Assembly (NCBI GenBank): GCA_034440575.1
Contig: JAOTOL010001645.1
Span: 682,001-746,000, forward strand
DNA from: Imbricaverruca yamaguchii
Taxonomy: Eukaryota; Arthropoda; Thecostraca; Neoverrucidae
Direction of reading: 5' to 3'
DNA length: 64,000 bases
Position numbers and translations under genes: made by a program. Under the pieces are notes generated by a model that searched no databases, had not been told where the DNA came from, and saw only the letters and a program-made list of their open reading frames with translations. Each line of letters begins with the position of its first letter. Position 1 is the first letter of the stretch. This document shows positions 35,159 through 44,982 of this stretch, piece by piece.

Positions 35159-35499
35159 AACGGGGCCAGGGCACACCTATGTTGTCGTCTTTGTCCATGG
35201 CTTGCTCAAGATTTTGTTGTAGTATGCCGGTGTAATGTCTATGGTGCTGTTGGATGAATCTTCCAATGATATAAAGTTGTCGCTATTAATGGTGGTTACC
35301 CTTACGCCGCACAGGAACAAGAACAACTGAGTATTATTTCACGTCATGGGGCATGGCACGACGACTTGCACAGCGCGACGCAAGGGCATTGAGGTCAAAG
35401 TCCAATGTCAATAACACTGCTGAGTGCGCCGTCGCGGAAGGGGAGCGCTCTGGTCTCTCCCCACTCCATAGGTCGGCGTCTACGTTCGACAAACATGGG

Positions 35500-36549
35500 C
35501 TGTAGCCTCATCGACCTTATCTCACCTCATCGACACTGCTGTGTGCGATTCAGAAAATCGTGACAGCATGATGGGTGAGTGTGATGAGTGTCCTGGCGAG
35601 GAAGGTGTGATGAACATGTTGAACATATTAGTCGAAGAGTGAGACAATGACGAATTGACAGTGAGTAGGTCCAATATAAACGGTGGGACGGCACTGACCC
35701 TTGCACGCTCCAAGAAATCGTCGCAAGCCAGGGTGAGTGCATCGAGAGACTGAGCTCCGCCATAGTGAAGCTGACAAGTCATCACTTCGAGGCGAAGGCT
35801 CAGTCAACGCACTTCAAGCATCTGAAGGAGACCGTTAAAGATGGCGAAGTTATTGTCCAAGTAGACTTTGCCGAGAACTTCTTCGTGGTGTAGGATGCCG
35901 CCCAAGGTTTTCACTGGGACGCAGCGCAGAGCACCGTGCAGCCCCGTTCGTGGTGTACTGGCGCCAAGACGGAGAGCGGCGACACCAGAGCTTCTGCATG
36001 ATATCTGACGTCACAAAGCATACAACTAGCACTGTGCACGCCTTCCTGCGCCAACTGGTACCAGCAATAAAGGGATGGGTTCCCGGGCTCATGAAAATTC
36101 ATTACCTCACGGACGGATGCGCTGCGCAATACAAAAACAAGTACAGCTTCGCGAATGTGTGCTATCATGACATCGACTTCCCGGTGTGACATGTGAATGA
36201 CACTTTTTCGCCACGTCCCACGGGAAGGGAACGTGCAATGGTATAGGCGGGACCGTGAAACGCGCCACGTACCTCAAGAGCCTGCGGCGCCCGGTAAAAG
36301 ATCAAATCCTGACACCAGAGGACATGTACCGATTTCTCGCCGAGCAGCTTGTGCCAAAGATCAAGTTTTTATGTCACAAAAGAGGAAGTGCAGAAGGCTG
36401 AGGAGGAGCTGAATGGTCGCTTCACCATAGCCGTGACGATCAAGGGAACAAGAAAGTACCACAGGTTCTGCCCTGTGAGTCAGAAAATAATGCGGATCCA
36501 CGTCCTCTCAGAAGACAAGACTGGTAGGCATGTCAAGTTGTTCAAGTGA
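35500..36549 (+). pseudogene. Element-encoded protein with DFAEN, DGCAAQYKN and SHGKG motifs (broken)
   Basis: Conceptual translation in three frames gives, in order: GECDECPGEEG; KLTSHHFEAKAQSTHFKHLK; VDFAENFFVV, then a stop at 35891, then DAAQGFHWDAAQSTV; after a frameshift near 35943, VYWRQDG, ISDVTKH and TDGCAAQYKNKYSF; after a frameshift near 36195, FFATSHGKGTCNGIGGTVKR; after one near 36365, FYVTKEEVQKAEEEL, ending at 36547-36549. I recognise this motif series from multicopy uncharacterised proteins in invertebrate genomes; I know no established function. Invariant Asp in DFAEN and DGCAAQ would fit an RNase H-like transposase, but that is inference. Position between long inverted repeats supports it being the element's own gene. 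Confidence 0.75.
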
Positions 36550-36747
36550 TATGTTGGTGCGCTGGTGTCGCATTCTATCAATAGGAATATGTCGATAGGC
36601 GCCTGCCAATTCTACGTATAATCATGCAATCAGTACAAGAACACAAGGTCATCATACATGTCAAAGTGTTAAAGTGGTATGTTGGTGCGCTGGTGTCGTG
36701 CTGTTCCACCGATAGGTATATGTATATGTCAATAGGCACCTGTAATT

Positions 36748-37555
36748 GTATCGGTGACCTTACCTCAGGTAACGTGACCTAACTTGACCCATCAGGGTCA
36801 TCCAACGTAGCGCTGTAACTGCCTCGATGTGACGAACACAATATCATTGAGTTCAGCTGTTTAGTTCATTTACGGATACAGTTTTAGCCAGAAATAAATT
36901 CGTGACCACAGATCCAATGACCTTGAACACCTAATGTCAATGTCACCTTATGACCTGATGGCAGCATAACAGGCACCAACCGACAGGTTTCGCTGTCGGG
37001 AGCCACTCTGGACCATTTCGAAACCGTATGCCAAATAGATGCGAAGTTATCGACGGACAGGGGGCCCAACCAGCGTGTTGTGTCAGCATCGTGATGCCCA
37101 AAAGTACTTATTATAGGTCGAACCCCACGTTTTTTATGGCCTGAATGGGGCTCAAATCGTCATCAGACGAAAGCTATATTTTCAGCAGCCAAAAGGTCAA
37201 GGTCACGCCACAAAAGATACGTCACGAGGTCACGTGAGTTGAATAAATTGAATAAATTGAAAATAGAAAATCCGAGATAGCCAACTTGTTCCTTGATTCA
37301 TCCCAATTCAACCCAAAAAAAGTTAAATGAAATAGCTCTATTAGCCTCGGAGTTATGGGTCGTCAAAGTTAAGCCACCTCACTGACCTTGGGAAATTTGC
37401 CAAGACTGTATCTTAGGAAATATTTTTAGGGGAATTCTTTTCATCATGAATGAATTTTTCGCCCCTGAAAGCCCCGGTACACAACTTTTCAAGAAAATAA
37501 AAAAATGGTCGGACGACACCCACCGGTTGAGTTACCATGTAATTCCTCAGTCGTC
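36748..37555 (-). repeat. Right long terminal inverted repeat
   Basis: The reverse complement aligns with the left arm, with small indels. It retains TTCAAGGTCA and other AGGTCA boxes. Confidence 0.8.
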
Positions 37556-37559
37556 AGAA

Positions 37560-38410
37560 TTGGGAGTTTAGTTTGGCCCGGAAGGTTATACAAACTTGCG
37601 ATTCAGAGAATTCGTTGATGTACCTACATTTGCATGTAGATAGGTTGATCGAAACTGATGTATACGTAAGTCTACATATGTTGGCGATAGACCATCAATA
37701 ATAGTTTGTATGCGTCTAGGGTGAAGGTGGAATTCTCGTCGTAGTGACTTCCAACTTGAGCGCCCATGAGCGGGCATTCCAGAACAGCATTACCTCCAAT
37801 TCCATATTTCGTAGAAGTCCGCCAATTCTGATGGGATATGGCACATGACAACCGGGCATTCGCTGCTGTACCTGCCTCTTTGTGCAAATGGCCTTTCGCT
37901 ACATCCGTGGTAGGCGGAAACGCCGAAATGATGTTAGGTTATCTGGGCAATTGGGCCACTGCTGGCGAATATTTCCAGGAACATACGGCCGCGAAAATCC
38001 ACTGAAGATTTGTGGAATTCTGAAGCATACCAGGAATTGGCGAAGTCCAAAACGACCGAGATTCAACTCGCGTCACACTGTAGTATCCTGTCCAGTTTAT
38101 ACTTTGTTCATTAAATCTTCTTTTTCTCCGACGCAGAGTGACAGAGACAGAGACAAGGGCGCTCTTTTGCAGGGAGTTTCGCGCTTCCACACATGACATG
38201 TCACCGGGAGGAGTTGCATTCAACATATCACATGACATCGGAAGGTTCACACTAAACACAACCCGACTAATGCACGATTGGGTTGTCCTGTGGGTTTTGC
38301 ACCTGTAGAGAACTGCATTCGTTTTTAACTGTGCCTCTTGGTGATTCACTCGGTAACGAAGTGTCTCAAAAGCAGGCTTGGTGAAAGCTGTCTAATAGCA
38401 GTTGTATTTT
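37560..38410. other. No recognisable gene
   Basis: Short frames on both strands, with nothing identifiable. Confidence 0.4.
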
Positions 38411-38417
38411 CGCAGCT

Positions 38418-38660
38418 TCAGCATTTCATCGTCTTCATCGGTACGCCATGCAATTGCGATGTAATAATCGCTATCTTTCCCTCAATTAGCATACATTCCC
38501 CGCACAATGTCTTGTTACACGATGTTTCAACGGTTGGCAAACTGGCCGGGAATTGTTGTTCACGAGGCTGCAGCTTCGAGGGCACAATACACATTCGAGC
38601 CACAACGGCTGCGCGGTGCCAGCACACAACAAACATCGCCGTCACCGTCCACAGCAACAT
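38418..38660 (-). CDS. Possible small secreted Cys-containing protein (80 aa)
   Basis: From the ATG at 38658-38660 the frame begins MLLWTVTAMFVVCW followed by HRAAVVA, a plausible signal peptide with a small-residue cleavage site near residue 21. The remainder has five Cys, including CNKTLCGEC. The frame is open further upstream (to 38903), so the start is my choice based on the signal-like segment. An opposite-strand frame of 178 codons covers the same DNA, so this may be chance or a single exon. No family is recognised. Confidence 0.25.
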   Translation of the reverse strand: MLLWTVTAMFVVCWHRAAVVARMCIVPSKLQPREQQFPASLPTVETSCNKTLCGECMLIEGKIAIITSQLHGVPMKTMKC

Positions 38661-39445
38661 GGCACACTTGACTCCGCCGTCGATCTGCGCCATCGTCGGC
38701 GTCGGCATTACCGTCGTCGGTAGAAATCGGGTCGTCGCGTCACGCGGTCGGTGCACGCCGTCGCAAATTGATCTGTTCACACCGCGGGGGACCGTGCACA
38801 TGACACCGGGATCGTCCATACCGCAACAGTCGACCGCGACAGTCCGTGCACACCTCTGCGTGTCAGCTGTGTGAACACGCTTCCTCTGCCCGTGTCCGCA
38901 CATAGACAGAGGCTACTGCCACTACCCACATCGTGTCTGCCCAGGAAGTAAGTTCTCCTGTTGACCTGCTTGACTGGCTCGACGTTTGTGTCTGGTAACA
39001 GTAGCACAGCTAAACTACATATTCGGCTGGTGATATCATATTCGGGGGGGGGGCAAACTTTGTGCCATCATATCTTGAGTGACATTCCGTCACGCTCAGC
39101 ATACGGGGTCGACGGAACAAAGTTCCAGAGAAGAGCTTAACCTTTGAAAGTATTCCACAAGAAGAACTTGTTAGGAGCGGTGGAAAAAAAAATGTGCACC
39201 GACAGCGAGGGATCCCACTCCAGGGTGACGCAGAGGCTGAACACTGTTCACACGTCACAACCTCAGATCCGGGGATGGTGGGCGGGCTGAAGCATGCCCA
39301 TGGGAGCGACCCACTCATGAGCCGACTCCGTCCGCGGCAACGTCCATCGCAACCACAGGAAGCGTCCAGTCGCAGTCAGCGGTCAGATCATGTACTCGGT
39401 CTGCCGCGGACCGCCGGCGGGGGTGCCGGCGGCGTCCGCGCCCCG

Positions 39446-40606
39446 TCAGATGGTGGTGATCCGCTCCAACAGCGGCGGCTCCAACACTGTCGTCGCCACC
39501 AGCGGCGGCACCGTACTGCCGGCGCTCAGCCGAGTCACAGAGGTCAGCGACTTGCACTGCGACGGCTGTCTCGGCCGCGCGGGTATGCCCTTCCGGCACA
39601 GGCGCACGCACGCGCACCGCGCCCGCCGCAGGATGCGCGCGAACGCCTCGCGGAACTCCACGTTGAAGATACTGTAGATGATGGGGTTGAAGCTGCTGTT
39701 GCTGTAGCCGAACCAGGTGAGCGTCTGGAAGACGAGTCGCGGCACGCACGTCTTGCAGAAGGCGGCCACGATGTTGACGCAGAAGAAGGGCACGTAGCAG
39801 ATGAGGAACACGCCGACGATGATGCCGACCGTGGTGGCCGCCTTGCCCTCGGACACGTGACAGCGGTTGCGGGCGGGCGGCGGCGCCACGCCGTCGATCG
39901 TGCCGAACGTCACCGGCATGCTCAGCGCCTTGATGCTCTTCACGTGCCGCCTGGCGTACACGTACAGCCGGGTGTAGATGGACACCATGACGATGCACGG
40001 CACGTAGAAGCTGATGCAGCTGCTGACCACGGCGTACAGCGGGCTGAGGTCCAGCGCACACTGCGGCAGGCCGCGCTCGTCCACGACCGGCGGCAGCGGC
40101 GGCCGCGGCCGGTGCAGGCCCATCGAGATGGGCACGAACGACACCAGCAGCGCCATGGTCCACAGCGCGGCGATGCTGAGCACCACCACCCGCCGCGTCA
40201 CCAGCATGCTGTAGCGCAGCGGGTCCTTGATGTGGATGTAGCGGTCGAGCGAGATGGCGCACAGGTTGAGGATGCTGGCCGTGCTGCACATGACGTCGAA
40301 GGCGATCCACGTGTCGCAGTACTGCTGGCCGAACGGCCAGAAGCCGAGCAGGTCGTTGATCAGCGCCGACGACATCACCAGACAGGCCAGCGTCATGTCG
40401 GCGAAGCTGAGCGACACGATGTAGAGGTTGCCGATGCGGCGCAGGTTGCGGTCCGTCAGCACGGCCACCATCACCAGGATGTTGCCGGACACGGCCAGCG
40501 CGATGATCACCGACAGGAAGGTGCCGACGAACACCTGTGTGGTCAGCGTGACGGCTTCGTCGTCCGCCGGGCCGTCCGGCACCGCGCTGCCGTTCACAGC
40601 CGCCAT
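39446..40606 (-). CDS. Dop1R1: D1-like dopamine receptor (Dop1R1 type), 386 aa, single exon
   Basis: This is a seven-transmembrane receptor coupling dopamine to Gs/cAMP in the plasma membrane. Visible hallmarks are GNILV in TM1 (41-45), LSFAD in TM2 (Asp70), Cys97 and Cys183 for the extracellular disulfide, amine-binding Asp104 in AFDVMCSTASILNLCAISLD, DRY at 121-123, HIKDPLRY in loop 2, Ser195, Ser196 and Ser199 in TM5, NPIIY at 307-311 in TM7, Cys-rich juxtamembrane tail (331-337), and a C-terminal ITTI that fits a class I PDZ ligand. An N-glycosylation site NGS is at residue 5. TM6 reads FLICYVPFF, with Tyr271 where almost all aminergic receptors have the toggle-switch Trp. Loop 3 is short. 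The start is the ATG at 40604-40606; an in-frame extension upstream uses no ATG and is minisatellite. No intron interrupts the coding region. The long opposite-strand frame (39194-40654) is a GC-driven shadow. Confidence 0.93.
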   Translation of the reverse strand: MAAVNGSAVPDGPADDEAVTLTTQVFVGTFLSVIIALAVSGNILVMVAVLTDRNLRRIGNLYIVSLSFADMTLACLVMSSALINDLLGFWPFGQQYCDTWIAFDVMCSTASILNLCAISLDRYIHIKDPLRYSMLVTRRVVVLSIAALWTMALLVSFVPISMGLHRPRPPLPPVVDERGLPQCALDLSPLYAVVSSCISFYVPCIVMVSIYTRLYVYARRHVKSIKALSMPVTFGTIDGVAPPPARNRCHVSEGKAATTVGIIVGVFLICYVPFFCVNIVAAFCKTCVPRLVFQTLTWFGYSNSSFNPIIYSIFNVEFREAFARILRRARCACVRLCRKGIPARPRQPSQCKSLTSVTRLSAGSTVPPLVATTVLEPPLLERITTI

Positions 40607-41390
40607 GCCGTCGCGTCTGTAATGGGACACGGCCGGTCAGACGGTCAGACGTAATGTCATGCCGCCGCGTCTGTAATGGGGCACGGCCGGTCAGACGGTC
40701 AGACGTAATGTCATGCCACCGCGTCTGTAATGGGGCACGGCCGGTCAGACGGTCACACGTAATGTCATGCTGTCGCCCGCGTCTGTAATGGGGCACGGCC
40801 GGTCAGACGGTCAGACGTAATGTCATGCCACCGCGTCTGTAATGGGGCACGGCCGGTCAGACGGTCAGACGTAATGTCATGCCACCGCGTCTGTAATGGG
40901 GCACGGCCGGTCAGACGGTCAGACGTAATGTCATGCCACCGCGTCTGTAATGGGGCACGGTCGGTCAGACGGTCAGACGTAATGTCATGCCACCGCGTCT
41001 GTAATGGGGCACGGCCGGTCAGACGGCTGCCGATTACGTCGAAAGGTCGTCTGCAATGGGACAAGGCCGGTCAGACGGTCACACGTAAGGCTGTGTCATG
41101 CCGTCTGTAATGGGGCACGGCTGGTCAGACGGTCACACGTAATGCTGTGTCATGCCGTCTGTAATGGACCACGGCCGGTCAGACGGTCACACGTAATGCT
41201 GTGTCATGCCGTCTGTAATGGGGCACGGCTGGTCAGACGGTCACACGTAATGCTGTGCCATGCCGTCTGTAATGGGGCATGGCTGGTCAGACGGTCACAC
41301 GTAATGCTGTGTCATGCCGTCTGTAATGGGGCACGGCCGGTCACACGGCTGCCGTACACAGTCGCCATGCCGTCTGTAACTGAATACAGC
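40604..41390. repeat. 54-bp minisatellite starting at the receptor start codon, about 14 units
   Basis: There are two subtypes of equal length. Near the gene the unit is CATGCCACCGCGTCTGTAAT then GGGGCACGGCCGGTCAGACG then GTCAGACGTAATGT. From about 41098 the unit starts CATGCCGTCTGTAATGGGG and ends GTAATGCTGTGT. Every unit carries CAT, an ATG on the receptor strand, in the same context (GGCATG) as the true start, followed by a short frame of 6-7 codons. Every unit also carries CCATTACAG just before it, which could serve as a weak splice acceptor. Confidence 0.93.
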
Positions 41391-41760
41391 CGGACGAAAC
41401 TTCTGATTGCTAATTTCTGACTTTGCAACGAATGTCAACCTGGGAAAGATATCGATGCAGACTGTCTGCTTAGTTCAGCTAAAGGACCATATATTCAGTC
41501 CAGGCCACGAGGGTAGTACAGAACAATTGCCCGACAAAATCGCTTGCATATCGAGTGTCAATCATCCTGGTATTCAAGCGGGAACACGGAGCTGTGTGAG
41601 ACCATGGTCCTTACGAGGGCTTAAATGAACCTGTGACACAATTGAAGTACTGTCAGTTAAAACTGCTTTTTAGAAGTACTGCTTGGCTACATCGATAAAA
41701 AGAGAATATTGGAATGCTCACCGGCCGTCCAAGCCCTGAACTCGCGGGCTACAGTTTCCA

Positions 41761-42640
41761 ACCGGAGACAGTGGCCGTAAGTATCACGTCCCCTCCCGAG
41801 ACACCGTCTCTCCCCAGGACTCGGCTACTCCCCGGGGAGACAAGGATACGGTACGGGCACTGCTTCTCATCGAAACAATGACCGCGAAAACCACTGTCCT
41901 CTCCCCGAGATATGGGCACAGTAAGGACCACTGCCACTCTTGGAGACACTGTGACCGTGATAATCACTGTCCGCTCCTCGAGACACTGACTACGCAGACC
42001 ACACCCACTCCCGGACACACAGTGACCGCGAGAACCACTACTCCTCCCGGAGAAACTGTGACCGCGAGAACCACTGCTCCTCCCGGAGAAACTGTGACCG
42101 CGAGAACCACTGCTCCTCCAGGAGAAACTGTGACCGCGAGAAACACTGCTCCTCCCGGAGAAACTGTGACCGCGAGAAACACTGCTCCTCCCGGAGACAC
42201 TGTGACCACGATAACCACTGTCCCTCCCGGAGACACTGACCGCGAGAAACACTGCCGCTCCGTAGACACAGTGACCGCGAGAACCATTGTCCCTCCCGGA
42301 GACATGGTGATCGTGAGAAACACTGTCCCCTCCTCGAGACACAGTGACCATGAGAACTACTGTCACTCCGTAGACACAGTGACCGCAAGAACCACTGTCC
42401 CCTCCTAGAAATACAGTGATCGCGAGAACCACTGCCCCTCCCGGAGACACTGTGACCACGAGAACCACTGCGCCTCCTCGAGACACTGTGACCGTGAGAA
42501 TCACTGTGCGCTCCTCGAGACACTGACTGCGCAGACCATCCACTACCGGAGACAGTGATTACGAGAACCACCGCCACCCTTGCCACCCTGACAGTGGGAA
42601 CCACTGTCTTCTCCAGCTAAGAAACCGCCACCTTAGGGCC
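41761..42640. repeat. 36-bp minisatellite, about 20 units
   Basis: The unit is GTGACCGCGAGAACCACTGC then TCCTCCCGGAGAMACT. Central units (42010-42200) are nearly identical and edge units are diverged. Frames on both strands are repeat translations. Confidence 0.93.
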
Positions 42641-43109
42641 TGCTGTCCCCTCCCCACCACCACGATCAGCGGAGACACCTCTCCCATCACAGAAATACGA
42701 GCTGGCGGCGCGGCCACTCAGCCGGATTGAACGCATCAAGCGCCACACGATTGAACGAATAAAGAACACGGACCGAGGTTATGGCAGATTACGATCCAGG
42801 CCGTGCCGATGTGTACCTCACATGTTGTGTTACAGCAATGATCGCTTTGCGTCAAACATTGGAACCTCGCGTATAGATGAGTCATGCTTACAGAAAATTG
42901 GCAGAGCGTTTGTTGAAAAAATAACTGACGTAATACCGAGTAATTGTTTTGGTTTTAACATACCCAAATCTGGTTTTGCACTTCTGCACCTACGATTTGA
43001 CGCTGCGCACGATCAACGTTTGAAGAGCCACGAGAGATTGGGCCCCAAGTGTTGACGGAGAAGGAGGAGAAGGAAGACGCGGACGAAATCTCGGGCGGAA
43101 GACCGAAGC

Positions 43110-43196
43110 AAGACAGCCACCAGCCAACTGCCACCCGCTACCAGCCACCAGCCACCAGCCACCAGCCACCAGCCACCCGCCACCCGCCAGCCACCA
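43110..43196. repeat. CCACCAGC / CCACCCGC short tandem repeat
   Basis: A 7-8 base unit, CAGCCAC with CCGCCAC variants, repeats about ten times. Confidence 0.9.
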
Positions 43197-43797
43197 CCTA
43201 CACCAACACACGTATACACACTGCCAGAGACCACAAGCACCGATCCAAACCCAACCTTTACAAACAAACACTACCTTCCCGCTCCGCTAACCTATTTTCA
43301 GCTACCTTCAACTTCGAGCTTCCGGATCTACTTCTCAGCCTTCACTAACACCTAGCGCTACACCACCTCTACAAGCTTCTCTCCTGCATCTACGCGCCCG
43401 ACAGCTTCTCTACACCTACCTCTACAAGACCTCTTCAGTGCAGTGCTTCTTCTAGACTCCGGCTACACCTACCTTCAGGCCGAATTACAACAAGGTTAGT
43501 CCGGCGGTGCTGCCACTCCCCCCACCCAGGAACCCCCAACACCCACCCGATCTTCCCTCTAGTGCCCTCTGCACGATCTTTATCTGATCTATCTATTCGT
43601 GCTCCCTTCAAGCACAGTTTCTGATTTCTTTGTGTATTCTTCGTCTTTATCTGCCCCTCTGTTAGACCTGTCGGGCTCTCTTCACGCCCTTCTTTACCCT
43701 CCGCCATTTTTGTCGAGCGTACAGTGTTCCACGCACCTGCCACCTACAATCTTTTTCAACACCACCTAACAACAAACTCTACCAGCACCACACGAGC

Positions 43798-44982
43798 ATG
43801 ATCACCTCCCATCCACCACCACGGGATATTTTTTCATCTGCCGCCGGGGGGGACGGGGAGCCAATGAGCTCCCTGGACCCCTGGCTGGTGGAGGGAGAAA
43901 TCTCCCAATACACAGGGGCGCCCCTACACGCCAAAACACTGAGATCCGGGGCGCTCCTGATACAGGCGAATGATACAACGGACGGACACTTACTCACTAA
44001 AATCAGGAAAATCAAGCACACACCCATCACGATCACACCGGCAACACACCTGAACAATAGCCAGGGGACTATCCTGGCCCGGGAGCTGGCCGGTATACCG
44101 GCGGAGGCACTGGCCTTCAAGCTTGGGGACCAGGCTGTCTCCGCCGTGTACCGGCCGCCCCCGAGGCCGGGGTTCACAACAAATCACCTCCTTATACTCA
44201 CGTTCACCACAAGGACACCACCAGCACACATCAAAGCGGGGTACCTACGGTACCCCGTAACACCTCGCGCACCCCTCCGCGGCGCTGTAAGCACTGCCAA
44301 CGCTACGGCCACTCCGCGGGGGGGGGGGCCGAGCCAACACACCCACATGCGGCCGCTGCGCACAAAATCACCCAACGGAAACGTGCGACAGCGGCGAGCT
44401 GTGTTGCGCCGCCTGCGGGGGGGGGGACCACGCGGCCTCGGACGGGTCCTGCCCTCGGTGGAAGGCGGAGCGCGAGGTGCTCCGCAGGATCCACCTTGAG
44501 GGCATGGACCCGTACCGGGCCAGGGCGTCGGTCCTGGACCCGCCGGCGGCGTGGCCGGCTCGTCGCACACAGCCGGGCACACAACAACCACAACCACCAC
44601 CACACACAAACGACCTGTACCCGCCACTGACAACACGCTCCCACCCGGGACGTTCACCGGACCTTCAAACCACCGTGAAACACACCAAAACATATCTACT
44701 CCAACCTACCGCCCACCACCGCCACCAGAACCACAACCAACATCCGGAGCAGCCCCACACACACACACACATTGGACAGACCACCTACACCACACGCACA
44801 CACAGACCAGGACACAGACCCGGAGGAGCAGACGGAACGAGAACACAGAGCAACCGACTCAGTCAGCACAACCCCCAAATGCGACGCCACCAACCACTCT
44901 ACCACGCAGGCCAACCAAGACCTCAACCAAACATCAACCATCACCTAAACGCCCACTCACCCGCGCTAACACATACAAATGA
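43798..44982 (+). pseudogene. I-type LINE ORF1 (gag) with zinc knuckles, frameshifted
   Basis: The first frame starts at an ATG and runs about 150 residues with an RRM-like gag fold pattern (LRSGALLIQAN, LAGIPAEALAFKLG). A shift near 44265 moves to the zinc knuckles: RRCKHCQRYGHSAG, then a second disrupted by a G run, CGRCAQNHPTETC, and CCAACGGDHAASDGSC. The C-terminal LRRIHLEGMDPYRARASV follows, then a Thr/Pro/His-rich tail. The gag frame ends at TGA 44980-44982, overlapping the ORF2 ATG at 44979 (ATGA). Shifts coincide with the poly-G runs near 44321 and 44417, so some could be sequencing error. Confidence 0.8.

Larger units (their letters stand above)
34350..37555. mobile_element. DNA transposon-like element with about 800-bp terminal inverted repeats
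   Basis: The left arm (about 34350-35158) matches the reverse complement of the right arm (about 36748-37555) along its length. Shared landmarks include GTCCGACCATTTTT, AAAAGTTGTGTACCGGGG, AACTTTGACGACCCATAAC, GAGCTATTTCATT, CGAAATGGTCCAGAGTGG, AAGGTCACATGA-like boxes, and AATTGTGTTCGTCAC. Identity looks like roughly 75-80% by eye. Between the arms lies a degraded coding region (35500-36549). This is the layout of a DNA transposon with long inverted repeats. Exact ends and target duplication are not resolved; the outermost bases are diverged. Confidence 0.8.

Noticed and set aside
38338..38874. 178-codon plus-strand frame
   Set aside because: No domain; it overlaps an equally open minus-strand frame that has a better start with a signal-like peptide.
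39194..40654. 486-codon plus-strand frame opposite the receptor
   Set aside because: It is a GC-rich shadow of the receptor gene with no domain; its Ala/Arg/His-rich composition follows from receptor codon third positions.
41749..42604. 264- and 188-codon minus-strand frames rich in SGGAVVLAVTVS or SRSQFLREEQW
   Set aside because: They are translations of the 36-bp array, whose length is a multiple of three and keeps all frames open.
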